This document shows, in pieces, positions 24,827 to 37,750 of a stretch of DNA of 64,000 nt. Source of the DNA: Limanda limanda (Eukaryota > Chordata > Actinopteri > Pleuronectiformes > Pleuronectidae); NCBI RefSeq assembly GCF_963576545.1, contig NC_083637.1, forward strand, positions 17,258,007 to 17,322,006, read 5' to 3'. Both the position numbers and the translations under genes were made by a program. The notes beneath the pieces are model-generated. The model did not search any database. It saw only the letters and a program-made list of their open reading frames with translations, and had not been told where the DNA came from. Every line of letters begins with the position of its first letter. Within the stretch, counting starts at the first letter, position 1.

Positions 24827-25476
24827 TCAACTAAACGGTTTCTCTTTTGTATGAATCCTCATATGTTTATTTAGACTGCCCCTTTCGTTAAATCTTTTAC
24901 CACACTCAGAGCAACTAAATGCCGTCTCTCCTGTATGAATCCTCATATGTCTATTTAGATGGCCCTTTTGGTTAAATCTTTTACCACAATCAGAGCAACT
25001 AAACGATTTTTTTTCTGTCTTACATCCCATATCACTTAGAGGCTGTTTGTTATTTCTTGTATTTAAACCCGTCTGAGGTTCCCTGGTCTCCATCCAATCA
25101 TCCTCACTGTCTTCAGTCTCAGAAGAGTCTTCAGTCTTGTCCTCAGGAATTGATTGTAAACGTCCATCAGAACCTGAGTTCCTGGCTGGTTCTGGTCCTC
25201 CACACTCTGCTCTGTTCTCCTTCGTCTCACTCGGGTGAAGCTTTGACAAATTAAGTTTCTCTTCATCTTCTTCACTCTTCACATCGACAGGAGTCAATGT
25301 GAACTTGATATCTGCCTCCTCAAGTCCTTGAAGCTGCTGTCAATCCTGAGTGGTACACGGTTCCTCCTGTTCCTCTTTAATTCGGGGGGGCTCTGGATCC
25401 GCCTGGTCCACAAGGGGACTCCACTGCTGCTGCTCAGGGGGAACCTCTTCTTTAATCACCATCAGTTGCTGGACGT
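24827..25476 (-). pseudogene. U3 zinc-finger exon 2, nonsense and splice loss
   Basis: Homologous to the U2 exon but with two lesions. The acceptor AG before the exon is changed to CG (plus-strand cg at 25477-25478 where other copies have ct). A Gly codon GGA is now TGA at 25340-25342 (TTQD-stop-QQL). Downstream the frame is open with only two fingers (helices NQKGHLNRH and NERGSLNKH), then the shared stop at 24827-24829. Finger 1 has CSDC in place of CSEC. With the stop in exon 1 as well, this copy is dead as a full-length gene. Confidence 0.85.
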
Positions 25477-25563
25477 CGGCAGGACACACTGAAACACAAA
25501 TACACATGTTTATCATTTCAGACTTTCCTGAAGTGTCTTGAAAAACTTGAGTTGTGTTGTTTA

Positions 25564-26169
25564 CTGGGGACATATTATGAAAATTCCACTTTTGTATTGC
25601 TTCTACACGTTAATTTGGGTATCTGGCATGTCTACCGTCCAAAAAACTCTTGAAAAAAACAACTCCCGCAAATTTTTTGTGGTTCCTCTATGTCAGAAAT
25701 TATACGCTAGAGTGTGTCCAATGGCATTGCGACTAGAATACACGTCATAGTCACACCATACCCATGTAGGGAGTCTAGCTAGCGAGCTAACACTGGGGAG
25801 CTGGCTGCTAAGTGGAGCTATGGCTGCTAACTGGAGCTGCTATGGCTGCTAACTGGAGCTATGGGCAGTGGGCTATGGGAGCTGGAGCTAACTGCTCCTG
25901 CTCCCACTACGGGCCTGTGCTGGGGTGCTGGGGCTCTCGCAACCAGGCTTCGGCCCACCTGACTCTGGTTCAAAACGATATGGTTGCAAGATTGTATCTT
26001 CGTCTCCAGCACTCAAAACAGGTAAATCTGAGGAGGGCTGTTTTAGACAGGGTAAAAAGGGTGCTGTTTTAAATGATCATTGTGGTATTTTGACCAAAAT
26101 ATGTCAGACATTTTATTAAAACCCCAGGAAACTATATCAACTGTGGTAAAATGGGCATGATATGTCTCC
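25564..26169. mobile_element. MITE in U3 intron
   Basis: 606-bp insertion between two TTTA copies (25560-25563 and 26170-26173); U1 and U2 have the empty site cgTTTAatg. The ends are imperfect inverted repeats: ggggacatattatg at the left, catgatatgtctcc at the right. No transposase. The middle has repeated ctgctaactggagctatgg words. The open frames inside are by-products of this repeat. The same insertion is in U4. Confidence 0.8.
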
Positions 26170-26626
26170 TTTAATGTCGACTGTTGTGATTTTTGAACGA
26201 TCACATTCAGGAAGTAGAGATATTGAGGTGGTTTACAGATGGTGTTACGACGCAGCTCGTAAAGGAAGCAGCATAAAACAAAGGGTTTCTGATAATAAAA
26301 ATGTTTTTCAGTTTGAGGCCAAATAAACCAATAAGGTCACTAACAGAGGAGAACAGGGCGATGGGAAGTTAGTTAGTTTGTTAAGCTGCTTTCAGATAAG
26401 ACCTGTGGGTAAAACTCAGAGAAATGTGTCCAGACTTTCTGTTTAAGACATGAGCAACACAGCAGCAGGTTTTCTGCACAGACTCTTTCACAACGGCATC
26501 AAATCCTCCTCATTATTCAGGTGAGAGGTGGAGCAGCAGACAGAGACAGGAAGTGGCGTTTTAACTCTGCTGCTCGAGCTAATGCTAGCTAACGTTAGCA
26601 TGTTAGCTGTTCCTCTAGGGACTGAC

Positions 26627-26912
26627 CTGCTCTGTGCAGCCGGACTTCGGGCTGCATCACGGCATCGAGCAGCCTCCTCTGGCGGCAGATCTCCCGCTCG
26701 GACCGCTCCACTCGCTCCTCTTACTCTGCCAGGGTTTCCTCCAGCCCCACGAGGATCTCCTCCTCCGCCGCCATTAGCCGCTCGGTGAGCATCGCTCTCA
26801 GCTCCGGGACTTGAGCCTTTCCTTCTCCTTTCTCCACCTGCAGCAGGAAGTCTTCAGCGGCAGCGTTGATCCGCTCATGTACCGACACCCGCAGCAGCTG
26901 CACGGCGGACAT
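26627..26912 (-). pseudogene. U3 zinc-finger exon 1, nonsense
   Basis: Same 286-nt exon with start at 26912 and donor GTCAGT. The codon corresponding to Tyr or Ser after ETLAE is TAA (26721-26723), so the product would end about 63 residues in. Other residues are close to U2 (HERINAAAED, MAAEEEILVG). Confidence 0.85.
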
Positions 26913-26933
26913 GTTCCTCCTCTCTGCGCACAT

Positions 26934-27380
26934 CCAGTCTCTGAGGGGACAGAGAGAGCCAGCGAAAGGAAACCAGAGACTAGGAGCACTGAGCCAGCAG
27001 CGTCTGGAGGACGAAGAGGAAACCAAAGTACTGATACTGCACAGTAGAAATACTCTTGTTACAAGTACAAGTTTAATATTTGCCTCCCTGACTCATACCT
27101 CATCCTCACAAACAAACAGATGAGAAAAACCCCCAAGCAGAGGTAATAGTGAACAAATATATGTTTGGTATAAGCTACTTGGACTCGCTACGAATTTGTA
27201 GTTAACAAGTCATGTTAATGTTGCATATTATTCTGTTCAGTACAAAATCAAGGACAATCTGCACCATCGTATTAACAGATGGGGAAATGCAGTTTGTAAA
27301 TGTCATCATCAGTGTTTGTGACCTTTTGAGGATTTCTTTATTACACTGCAGAAACAGCCGCTTTGTTTGGTTTATTGTTT
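26934..27380 (-). other. U3 5' flank, ends at a break
   Basis: Homologous to the other 5' flanks as far as aaacagccgct near 27362, then broken. It lacks the ctgttggactg stretch near 27001 that the other copies have. It holds the uninterrupted hAT-A target (cagtgtttgtgacc). Confidence 0.55.
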
Positions 27381-27785
27381 CTTTTCATGGCGTCCCTTTA
27401 ATTGTGCTAATTGGATTGTGCTGGTTCTTTTCCACGAGTGACACAGAAAGCTTTCATTAATGAATGAATGATACTGGCAAGACTGTTATGGTTGTACAAG
27501 ATGTTTTATTGAAACTGAGAAAATGACAAGAATAAATATTAGTGCAACAATGAAGTTGTTTGTTCTGTGGTTTGTTTTGTCCCTTTATTAAACCACCATG
27601 TCAGAACTGTGTTGTGGGGACAAATCAACACTGCCTTGCTTTTTTTATGTGACAAACCACGGTTTGCCTTGGTGTCAGGATCCAGATGTCTTAGCTTTCA
27701 GATTGTAATAGAGCTTTTACATGTGTTCATACATGTATCAGAGGAGGTAGTAATTGCTTAATAAAGCAAAGACTGATATTGCTGA
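27381..27785. other. Unique sequence in U3 spacer
   Basis: Not seen elsewhere in the window. AT-rich, includes a tttattgaaactgag stretch and an aataaa. No coding signal. Confidence 0.4.
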
Positions 27786-29282
27786 TGTAACCCACATGGA
27801 GGGTAGGTGCACACTGGACCAGTATAACCCAGATTCGTAGGGAGGAGTAATTAACAGGAATCAGACACCACAATGAGAAACCAGAACACAGAGTTAAGTT
27901 TAAATGAAAACAATTGTATTTACACACAAAATAATTACAACATTGCCGGCATTCAGTTTATAAAAATTAGAAATGTCTTTTGTAATGGGTGCACCCAGAA
28001 AATAAAAGTGATCCTCAAAAAATAGGATGTTCTGCTAGATTCAACTGTCCTTTGAGGTCCTTCCCCACAGTCCTACCACACTGACAGCAAGGTAGATGAA
28101 TGCTGGAAGCGCTCCTCAATCCAGGTGCTCAACACGGGTGGCTCGCCATCTTCCTCGTCAGGAAGAGATTCCAATCCAACTCAAAGTTCAAGGGTATCCA
28201 GAAAACCCAGCCTGTGTAACATAACACGGCTTATATAGCAACATATGCAAATATTCGTATTCTCTTAACTGTACAGTTCAATTTTATCAATGTCAACATA
28301 TAATACAATTCAGTACTTAACCCATGAATAAAGGATTACTGTTGTATCATAACATTTAACTCTTAATATTAAAGTATAAGCAATACTTATTAAATTACAA
28401 TTTTAATGGCAGTGAAACCATATGAATGTTAGATTATTATGCAAACAACCTACAGCTTATCATCAAATACTCACTATATGTGAATATCGTAAGTAAAGCA
28501 ATGTGAATATTTTTCTTGTCACAACACTGACACCTTGCATTTGTGAATGCAAGCAGCACAATGATGAACAGAAAGCTAATCTCAAAGCTGAAATTCAGCT
28601 ACATAATCCTTAGCTCTGTACTCAATGTAACTAATATACATACTCATATTACACACACAAATGTCCCCTTTTGTCTCTATAACTAAAGAAATATGAAACA
28701 TCTTACAGTACACTCAATGGCAAAAACACCACGAGGCTATGCTAAGTCATATAGCATTTCACTACTGTGCCACGTGTGGTGGCTAATTGAGCATGTGCAA
28801 CTCACCGGGAAAAGAAAAGAATAACCGGTGCTCTAAGCTGCTCTCCAGGTCTTCTCAGTAGTTGATAAACTTCTTATGGGCTCAAACATACTCTAACTTC
28901 TCTTTGTTCAGTATTATATCGATTACCAGTAGCAGTAATATCGCTCCGTAATTTCAACTTCTCCACTTCTCATCAGGCCGGGTCTGTCTCCACACTCGAC
29001 TGCACACCGATCTAACTTGAGTGAGGAGGCGGGACTTAGACCGTTTTACCCCAATAACATGCAGTTATCTCACCTTGAACCAATAGGCTCATTTGTTGTC
29101 AAGTTTTTTGACCTGTAGACACTTCCTGAGCAAAAAGGAAATGACTTAATAATAATAAATTAAATACAGAAGAAATAAAACAGAATTGTTAATTAAATAA
29201 AAGGAATTATCAGTAAGGAGGAAATATAAATAATACTATAAATAAGTGTTTTGGTAACAACTGGTTTTCCCAGAGGGTTACA
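27786..29282 (-). mobile_element. Probable solo LTR, 1.5 kb, minus orientation
   Basis: Bounded by TGTAACCC (27786-27793) and its exact complement GGGTTACA (29275-29282), so it begins TG and ends CA. On the - strand a TATA-like box (TATATAAG, around 28231-28238) lies upstream of an R/U5-like stretch that ends at 27786. No gag or pol is next to it. I found no matching target duplication in the flanks. An unclassified DNA element is the alternative. Confidence 0.5.
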
Positions 29283-29637
29283 CCGATAATACTTGATATA
29301 TATCTTGCATGAAGATTGAAAAAACATGCAAATGGAAATACCAGATATCTTGTCACGGTTTGAGAAATGTGTGAGCAGTTTGAATCTTACCTTGTGTAAG
29401 CTAATGTTACACTCTAAAATAATTTCCTTATTTAAACCAACTATTGTAAAAAGGAAAAAGTATAAAACTAGAACTACCTTCATCAAGATTTCAATATCTT
29501 GATTATGATTTGGTTTTGAACCAAATTTCTAATTTGTCCATAATTCTATGAAGTATCAATGAAGTTGTTGAGAAATGCCCAATCCCGCCAAAAGCTATCC
29601 TAGATCTGCCCCTTGATTTGGATCCACAGTAGTGTTT
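29283..29637. other. Unique sequence right of the solo LTR
   Basis: AT-rich non-coding sequence with no recognised feature. It ends at tagtgtttaatg, where a second copy of the module 5' flank starts. Confidence 0.4.
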
Positions 29638-30545
29638 AATGTTTGCCTCCCTGACTCATACCTCATCCTCACAAACAAACAGATGAGAGCAACCCCAAGC
29701 AGAGGTAATAGTGAACAAATATATGTTTGGTATAAGCTACTTGGACTGGCTACGAATTTGTAGTTAACAAGTCATGTTAATGTTGCAGATTATTCTGTTC
29801 TGTACAAAATCAAAGACAATCTGCACCATCGTAGTAACACAATGGGAAATGCAGTTTGTAAATGTCATCATCAGTGTATGTGATTTTTTGAGGATTTCTT
29901 CATTACACTGCAGAAACAGCCGCTTGGCATTTCACACATTGTCTCCATCAGGGATTCTTTAACATCAGATCCCTCTTCTTCTTCTTTGTTTGGTTTATTG
30001 GCGGGTGGCAACCATCATCAAGGTGCATTACCGCCGTCTACTGTGTCTTCTTCTTCTTCTTAAGCTTCCTTGCTCGACCCACTGGCACGTGGAAACCAAC
30101 CTCAGATTCATCATCAGATTGAATCCTTTGATGTTCTTCTGCTTTTTCTTCTTCATCTGATTTAAACATCATTCAGCAGTTTTCTCATTAGTCAACATGT
30201 TTGTAATTCTTTTTCATATGAAAATCATCATATCCTTGCTCTGTCTCACTTGAATATTCCCACAGCATCTGGCAGCCTTATATAAAACTGCTTTTTATCT
30301 GTGGATCACCAGTGCCTCCCCTGGTCTCCACAGTCTGCTGTAACTTGCCTTCAGATTGAATCATCTTCATGGAGTTCCCTCTGGAGCGCCAACATTTCTC
30401 TTGGCTCCTTGACATACAGTATGTTGTGCAGATTTAGTGTGTTCATAAAATTGTATTTTACATTATCTCTCCTATTTTTGTTCTGTGTTGTTTTATACCC
30501 ATATACATTTAATAAAGACATTTGTTTTGATAGTGCTTTAGAAAT
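29638..30545 (-). repeat. Extra copy of a module 5' flank
   Basis: Matches 33887-34790 almost end to end (tttgcctccctgactcat through aatatagtttaattacc), but no exon 1 precedes it. U3 already has its own 5' flank at 27080-27370. So it is the remainder of a further partial module or the product of an unequal exchange. Confidence 0.75.
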
Positions 30546-31005
30546 ATAGTTTAATTACCATTATCTTTTTATTATTATGTTGGCTCATTTTAATGATCAT
30601 GGCAGATCCTTTCCACATGGGGTCCCAATTGCCCCAAAATGAAAACTGGTCTTTTTTCCATCATCTGAAAATGTTGGTAGATGAGTCTTTTAAATTACAT
30701 TAACAGGCAGGTTTTAACTTTACATTTAAAGGAAACATGAGTCCTTTGTTATGCTTTATGCCAGAGGTCTTCTTTTATTTAGTATGGCCAAAAATGTGTG
30801 AAGGCCCAACAGAGGTATTGATTCAAGTATTCATACAATCTCATTTCAAATATAAGATAATAGCAATTTTATTTTTGTAACAAAATTCAAAACAGTTGAT
30901 AAAAAGTAATCCACTGAAAAGACAAATACAAAAATACAAAGCATCAAAGACAACAAGCTAAACTGAAATTGCCCAGGTCCGACTTCACATCAAACGTAAA
31001 CAAAC

Positions 31006-31152
31006 ATGTCTGACTGTGAGAAGCTGATTAATTTGTCTCGTGATGAGTCAATTCAACTGTTGCCAGTGCAGCCGCCGTTCGTACAGAAACAAAGAGGGCG
31101 ACCATGCCATTTTTATTTGACTTTGGTTCGTGGAAACACATTCAATACATAA
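31006..31152 (+). other. Small conserved ORF in 3' flank, U4 copy
   Basis: MSDCEKLINLSRDESIQLL to GNTFNT, stop TAA at 31150-31152. Differences from U2 include RPCH for RRRH. Confidence 0.3.
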
Positions 31153-31570
31153 AGGAGAACACAAACTGTCATTGAATCTCACGAACCAAGAAACCATTGT
31201 TTTAAAACAAACATATTTAATCATATGAACTAGTTAAGAACACACATTCATACTCTCCAAGGAAGACACTCTAACCTTAAAATGACATGGACATTACGAA
31301 AAATAGATGAATTATGTAGAAATCAATAGAAATAATATATATTAACACAAATCTCTCGTGTTATTCATTGAGTTATTTTTTCTATGGACATAAAAACTGT
31401 TAATAATCTATTTAAAACAGTGAACTATGAATATGTATAATATGAATATCTGCTGATAAATCCTAATAAAGGTTTTGTTGCAAAGGTTGCACCTGAATCA
31501 CTTCTCTCCTTTATGAATCTTCACGTCTTGTACAATAAGATTTAATCTTAAATCTTTTACCACACTCAGA

Positions 31571-32374
<804 letters not shown>

Positions 32375-32377
32375 TTA

Positions 32378-32972
32378 CAGGGGAAAATTCCACTTTTGTA
32401 TTGCTTTTACACGTTAATTTGGGTATCTGGCATGTATACCGTCCAAAAAACTCTGGAAAAAAACAACTCCCGTGATTTTTTGTGGTTCCTCTATGTCAGA
32501 AATGATACACTAGAGTGTGTCCAATGGGATTGCGACTAGAATACACGTCATAGTCACACCATACCCATGTAGGGAGTCTAGCTAGCGAGCTAACGCTGGG
32601 GAGCTGGCTGCTAAGTGGAGCTATGGCTGCTAACTGGAGCTGCTATGGCTGCTAACTGGAGCTATGGGCAGTGGGCTATGGGAGCTGGAGCTAACTGCTC
32701 CTGCTCCCACTACGGGCCTGTGCTGGGGTGCTGGGGCTCTCGCAACCAGGCTTCGGCCCACCTGCCTCTGGTTCAAAACTATATGGTTGCAAGATTGTAT
32801 CTTCGTATCCAGCACTCAAAACAGGTCAATCTGAGGAGGGCTGTTTTAGACAGGGTAAAAAGGGTGCTGTTTTAAATGATCATTGTGGTATTTTGACCAA
32901 AATATGTCAGACATTTTATTAAGACCCCAAGAAACCATATCAACTGTGGTAAAATGGGCATGATATGTCTCC
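32378..32972. mobile_element. MITE in U4 intron (same insertion as U3)
   Basis: Flanked by TTTA at 32374-32377 and 32973-32976. Nearly identical to 25564-26169 but with about 10 bp lost from the left end (caggggaaaattcc against ctggggacatattatgaaaattcc). Its presence at the same intron site shows that the U3 and U4 introns share an ancestor. Confidence 0.8.
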
Positions 32973-33419
32973 TTTAATGTCGACTGTTGTGATTTTTGAA
33001 CGATCACATTCAGGAAGTAGAGATATTGAGGTCGTTTACAGATGGTGTAACGACGCAGCTCGTAAAGGAAGCAGCATAAAACAAAGGGTTTCTGGTAATA
33101 AAAATGTTTTTCATTTTGAGGCCAAATAAACCAATAAGGTCACTAACAGAGGAGAACAGGGCGATGGGAAGTTAGTTAGTTTGTTAAGCTGCTTTCAGAC
33201 AAGACCTGTGGGAGAAATGTGTCCGGACTTTCTCTTTCAGACATGAGCAACACAGCAGCAGGTTTTCTGCACAGACTCGTTCACAACAGCATCAAATCCT
33301 CCTCATTATTCAGGTGAGAGGTGGAGCAGCAGACAGAGACAGGAAGTGGCGTTTTAACTCCACTGCTCGAGCTAATGCTAGCTAACGTTAGCATGTTAGC
33401 TGCTCCTCTAGGGACTGAC

Positions 33420-33705
33420 CTGCTCTGTGCAGCCGGACTTCGGGCTGCATCACGGCATCGAGCAGCCTCCTCTGGCGGCAGATCTCCAGCTCGGACCGCT
33501 CCACTCGCTCCTCGTACTCCAACAAGATTTCCTCCATCCCCACGAGGATCTCCTCCCCGGCCACCGTTAGCCGCTCGGTGAGCATCGCTCTCAGCTCCGG
33601 GACTTGAGCCTTTCCTCCTCCTTCCTCCACCTGCAGCAGGAAGTCTTCAGCGGCAGCGCTGATTCGCTCATGTACCGACACCCGCAGCAGCTGCACGGCG
33701 GACAT
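33420..33705 (-). CDS. U4 C2H2 zinc-finger protein, exon 1
   Basis: 286 nt, start at 33705, donor GTCAGT. Encodes MSAVQLLRVSVHERISAAAE, then EEGGGKAQVPELRAMLTERL, TVAGEEILVGMEEILLEYEE and LLDAVMQPEVRLHRA. It is the most diverged exon 1 in the middle helix but without damage. An upstream in-frame extension to 33846 exists and is judged non-coding. Confidence 0.78.
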
Positions 33706-33726
33706 GTTCCTCCTCTCTGCGCACAT

Positions 33727-34120
33727 CGAGTCTCTGAGGGGACAAAGAGAACCAGCGACAGGAAACCAGAGACACCGAGCTCCGAGCCAACAGCGACCCC
33801 TGTTGGACTGGAGGACGAAGAGGAAACCAAAGTACTGATACTGCACAGTAGAAATACTCTTGTTACAAGTACAAGTTTAATGTTTGCCTCCCTGACTCAT
33901 TCCTCATCCTCACAAACAAACAGATGAGAACATCCCCCAAGCAGAGGTAATAGTGAACAAATATATGTGTGGTATGAGCTACTTGGACTCGCTACGAATT
34001 TGTAGTTAACAAGTCATGTTAATGTTGCAGATTATTCTGTTCAGTACAAAATCAAAGACAATCTGCACCATCGTAGTAACACAATGGGAAATGCAGTTTG
34101 TAAATGTCATCATCAGTGTA
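33727..34120 (-). promoter_or_regulatory. U4 gene 5' flank (putative promoter region)
   Basis: Homologous to the other module flanks, with an uninterrupted hAT-A target (cagtgtatgtgacc near 34116). U4 therefore keeps the pre-insertion form of this flank. Confidence 0.35.
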
Positions 34121-34790
34121 TGTGACCTTTTGAGGATTTCTTCATTACACTGCAGGAACAGCCGCTTGGCATTTCACACATTGTCTCCATCAGGGATTCT
34201 TTAACATCAGATCCCTCTTCTTCTTCTTTGGTTGGTTTATTGGCGGGTGGCAACCATCATCAAGGTACATTACCACCATCTACTGTGTCTTCTTCTTCTT
34301 CTTCAGCTTCCTTGCTCGACCCACTGGCACGTGGAAACCAACCTCAGGTTCAACATCAGATTGAATCCTTTGATGTTCTTCTGCTTTTTCCTCTTTATCT
34401 GATTTAAACATCACTCAGCAGTTTCCTCATTAGTCAACACGTTTGTGATTATTATTCATATGAAAATCATCATATCCTTGCTCTATCTCACATGAATATT
34501 CCCACAGCATCTGGCAGTCTTATATAAAACTGTTTTTTATCTGTGGATCACCAGTGCCTCCACTGGTCTCCACAGTCTGCTGTAACTTGCCTTCAGACTA
34601 AATCATCTTCATGGAGTTCCCTCAGGAGCCCCAACACTTCTCTTGGCCCATTGACACACAATATGTTGTGCAGATTTAGTCTGTTCATAAAATTGTATTT
34701 TACATTATCTCTCCTATTTTTGTTCTGTGTTGTTTCATACCCATATACATTTAATAAAGCAATTTGTTTTGATAGTGCTATAGAAATATA
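34121..34790. other. U4/U5 inter-module spacer
   Basis: Same spacer as 15830-16490, full-length. No gene. Confidence 0.5.
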
Positions 34791-35249
34791 TAGTTTAATT
34801 ACCATTATATTTTTATTATTACGTCGGCTCATTTTAATGATCATGGCAGATCCTTTCCACATGGGGTCCCAATTGCCCCAAAATGAAAACTGGTCTTTTT
34901 TCCATCATCTGAAAATGTTGGTACATGAGTCTTTTAAATTACATTAACAGGCAGGTTTTAACATTACATTTAAAGGAAACATGAGTCCTTTGTTATGCTT
35001 TATGCCAGAGGTCTTCTTTTATTTAGTATGGCCAAAAATGTGTGAAGGCCCAACAGAGGTATTGATCCAAGTATTCATACTAGCTACTGTCAAGCATAAG
35101 ATAATAATAACAATTTTATTTATGTAACACCATTCAAAACAGTTGATAAAATATGCTCCACTGAAAAGACAAATACAAAAATACAAAGCATCATAGACAA
35201 GCTGAACTGAAATTGCCCAGGTCCGACTTCACATCAAACGTGAACAAAC

Positions 35250-35396
35250 ATGTCTGACTGTGAGAAAAAGATTAATTTGTCTCGTGATGAGACAATTCAA
35301 CTGTTGCCAGTGCAGCCGCCGTTCGTACAGAAACAAAGAGGGCGACCACGCCATTTTTATTCGACTGTGATTCTTGGAAACACATTCAATACATAA
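35250..35396 (+). other. Small conserved ORF in 3' flank, U5 copy
   Basis: MSDCEKKINLSRDETIQLL to GNTFNT, stop TAA at 35394-35396. Confidence 0.3.
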
Positions 35397-35814
35397 AGGA
35401 GAACACAAACTGTCATTGAATCTCGCGAACCAAGAAACCATTGTTTTAATACAAACATATTTAATCATATGAACTAGTTAAGAACACACATTCATACTCT
35501 GCAAGGAAGACACTCTAACCTTAAAATGAAATGGACATTACGAAAAATAGATAAATTATGTAGAAATCAGTAGAAATAATATATATAAACACAAATCTCT
35601 CGTGTTATTCATTGAGTTATTTTTTCTAGGGACATAAAAATTGTTAATAATCTATTTAAAACAGTGAACTATGAATATGTATAATATGAATATCTGCTGA
35701 TAAATACTAATAAAGGTTTTGTTGCAAAGGTTGCACCTGAATCACTTCTCTCCTTTATGAATCCTCACGTCTCGTACAATAAGATTTAATCTTAAATCTT
35801 TTACCACACTCAGA

Positions 35815-36632
35815 TCAACTACACGGTTTCTCTTTAGTATGAATCATCATATGTTTATTTAGATTGCCCTTTTGGTTAAATCTTTTACCACACTCAGAGC
35901 AACTAAATGGTTTCTCTCCTTTATGAATCCTCATATGTTTATTTAGATTGCCCCTATCGTTAAATCGTTTACCACACTCAGAGCAGCTAAACGGTTTCTC
36001 TCCTGTATGAATCCTCATATGTCTATTTAGACTGCACTTGAGGGTAAATCTTTTACCACACTCAGAGCAACTAAACGATTTCTCTCCTGTATGAATCCTC
36101 ATATGTCTGTTTAGATCGCCCTTGTGGGTAAATCTTTTACCACACTCAGAGCAACTAAACGATTTTTTTTCTGTCTTACATCCCATATCACTTAGAAGCT
36201 GTTTGTTATTTCTTGTATTTAAACCAGTCTGAGGTTCCCTGGTCTCCATCCAATCATCCTCACTGTCGTCAGTCTCAGAAGAGTCTTCAGTCTTGTCCTC
36301 AGAACCTGGTTGTAAACGTCCATCAGGACCTGAGTTCCTGGCTGGTTCTGGTCCACCACAGTCCACTCTGTTCTCCTTCGTCTCACTCGGGTGAAGCTTT
36401 GACAATTTAGGTTTCTCTTCATCTTCTTCACCTTTCACATCGACAGGAGTCAATGTGAACTTGATATCAGCCTCCTCAAGTCCTTGAAGCTGCTGTCCAT
36501 CCTGAGTGGTCCACGGTTCCTCCTGTTCCTCTTTAATGTGGGGGGGCTCTGGGTCCTCCTGGTCCACAAGGGGGCTCCACTGCTGCTGCTCAGGGGTAAC
36601 CTCTTCTTTAATCACCATCAGTTGCAGGACAT
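35815..36632 (-). pseudogene. U5 zinc-finger exon 2, orphaned
   Basis: Open exon with good acceptor TCCTGCAG^AT (exon base 36632), reading [18 protein letters not shown], then the acidic linker, then four fingers: helices [27 protein letters not shown] and NQKGNLNKH. One linker is KGEK in place of TGEK. The stop at 35815-35817 is the shared one. The coding frame is clean, but no exon 1 exists upstream: module homology ends near 40340 and resumes only at 44121, past where exon 1 should be. It could be expressed only from another promoter or first exon, so I call it a likely pseudogene. Confidence 0.72.
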
Positions 36633-36712
36633 CTGCAGGACACACTGAAACACAAATACACATGTTTATCATTTCAGAGTTTCCTGAAGTGTTTTGAAAA
36701 ACTTGTGTTGTG

Positions 36713-37602
36713 TTAGGGATTGGACTTTACAGGAGTTTTCATGTTCGAATATTCATAACGTTATTGAACAATTATTCGAATATTCATGACCCCCCCCCAC
36801 CCACCCACCCATCACCCCCACACGCATTAAGGTCAAACACGCACACAACAGGACTGATATTTCTCAAAAATAGCTTCATTAAGGAAATACGCCAGTTTGT
36901 AGTCAAGTTTAACTTTTCACATCGCATTACGCCATCCGACGGATTTTAACAGGTAGCGATTGCAACGCATCACTGCCTGGCTACAGCATAGACCTTTGAA
37001 AAATGAATTAATAATAATAACATTGGAAAATAATTTTAAAAAGAAATAACCACGGTCTAATGACCATCCTTTTAAACGTCAGGCTCCCCGACGCTGGCGG
37101 CAGCATAATTATTTGACAATTGAGTTTTAACTTAGCCTACGCTACTTAACTTAAAACTATGAGCTCAGTTGACTGGTCATCAGACTGGACACAAATAAAA
37201 AAGAATAATAACAAAAAATGGCTTAATGCCAAATTAGATCATTGTTTTATCATCATGGAAACTTATAAGCGAGATGTAGGCTATAGCTTCCTTACAGGCT
37301 AGCCTACTGTAGGCTCTGAGAAATGGCTAACAAACACCAGGCTGTTAAACAACTAACTGAATGTATTGCCTGGGCATACATTCCTATCACAGGCCCATCT
37401 ATGTGTTCTTGTTCATGAAAATCAACATATTCACATGTTCTGGGGTAAGACGTGTGCGCAGTCGATCCACTCTCAGTCCGCAAGATACCGGAAGATGTTG
37501 TTCTCATAATGTGCGGGACTACAACGATTATTCATTAGGCTTGGATTATTATTCGAATAAATTCTTAATGACGCATATTTGAATATTCATTACCAACCCT
37601 AA
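36713..37602. mobile_element. hAT-like MITE in U5 intron
   Basis: About 890 bp with imperfect inverted ends (ttagggattgg at the left, ccaaccctaa at the right) followed inward by related gaatattcat words on both sides. No transposase. About 110 bp of the original intron (from cgtttaatgtcg to cgtaaaggaa) is missing at the site, so no clean target duplication can be seen. Confidence 0.65.
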
Positions 37603-37750
37603 GCAGCATAAACAAAGAGTTTCTGATAATGAAAAGTTTTTCATTCAGAGGCCAAATAAACCATTAAGGTCACTAACAGACAGTGGTGGAATGTAACAAA
37701 GTATTTTTACTTCGTTACTGTACTTAAGTACATTTTGACGTATCTATGCT

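Noticed and set aside
25812..26072. 86-codon frame MELWLLTGAAMAANWSYG, also at 32615
   Set aside because: Lies entirely inside a MITE and results from its tandem ctgctaactggagc words.
36713..37602. Reading the U5 intron insertion as a clean hAT with target duplication
   Set aside because: Inverted ends are visible but no 8-bp duplication; about 110 bp of intron is missing, so the class stays tentative.
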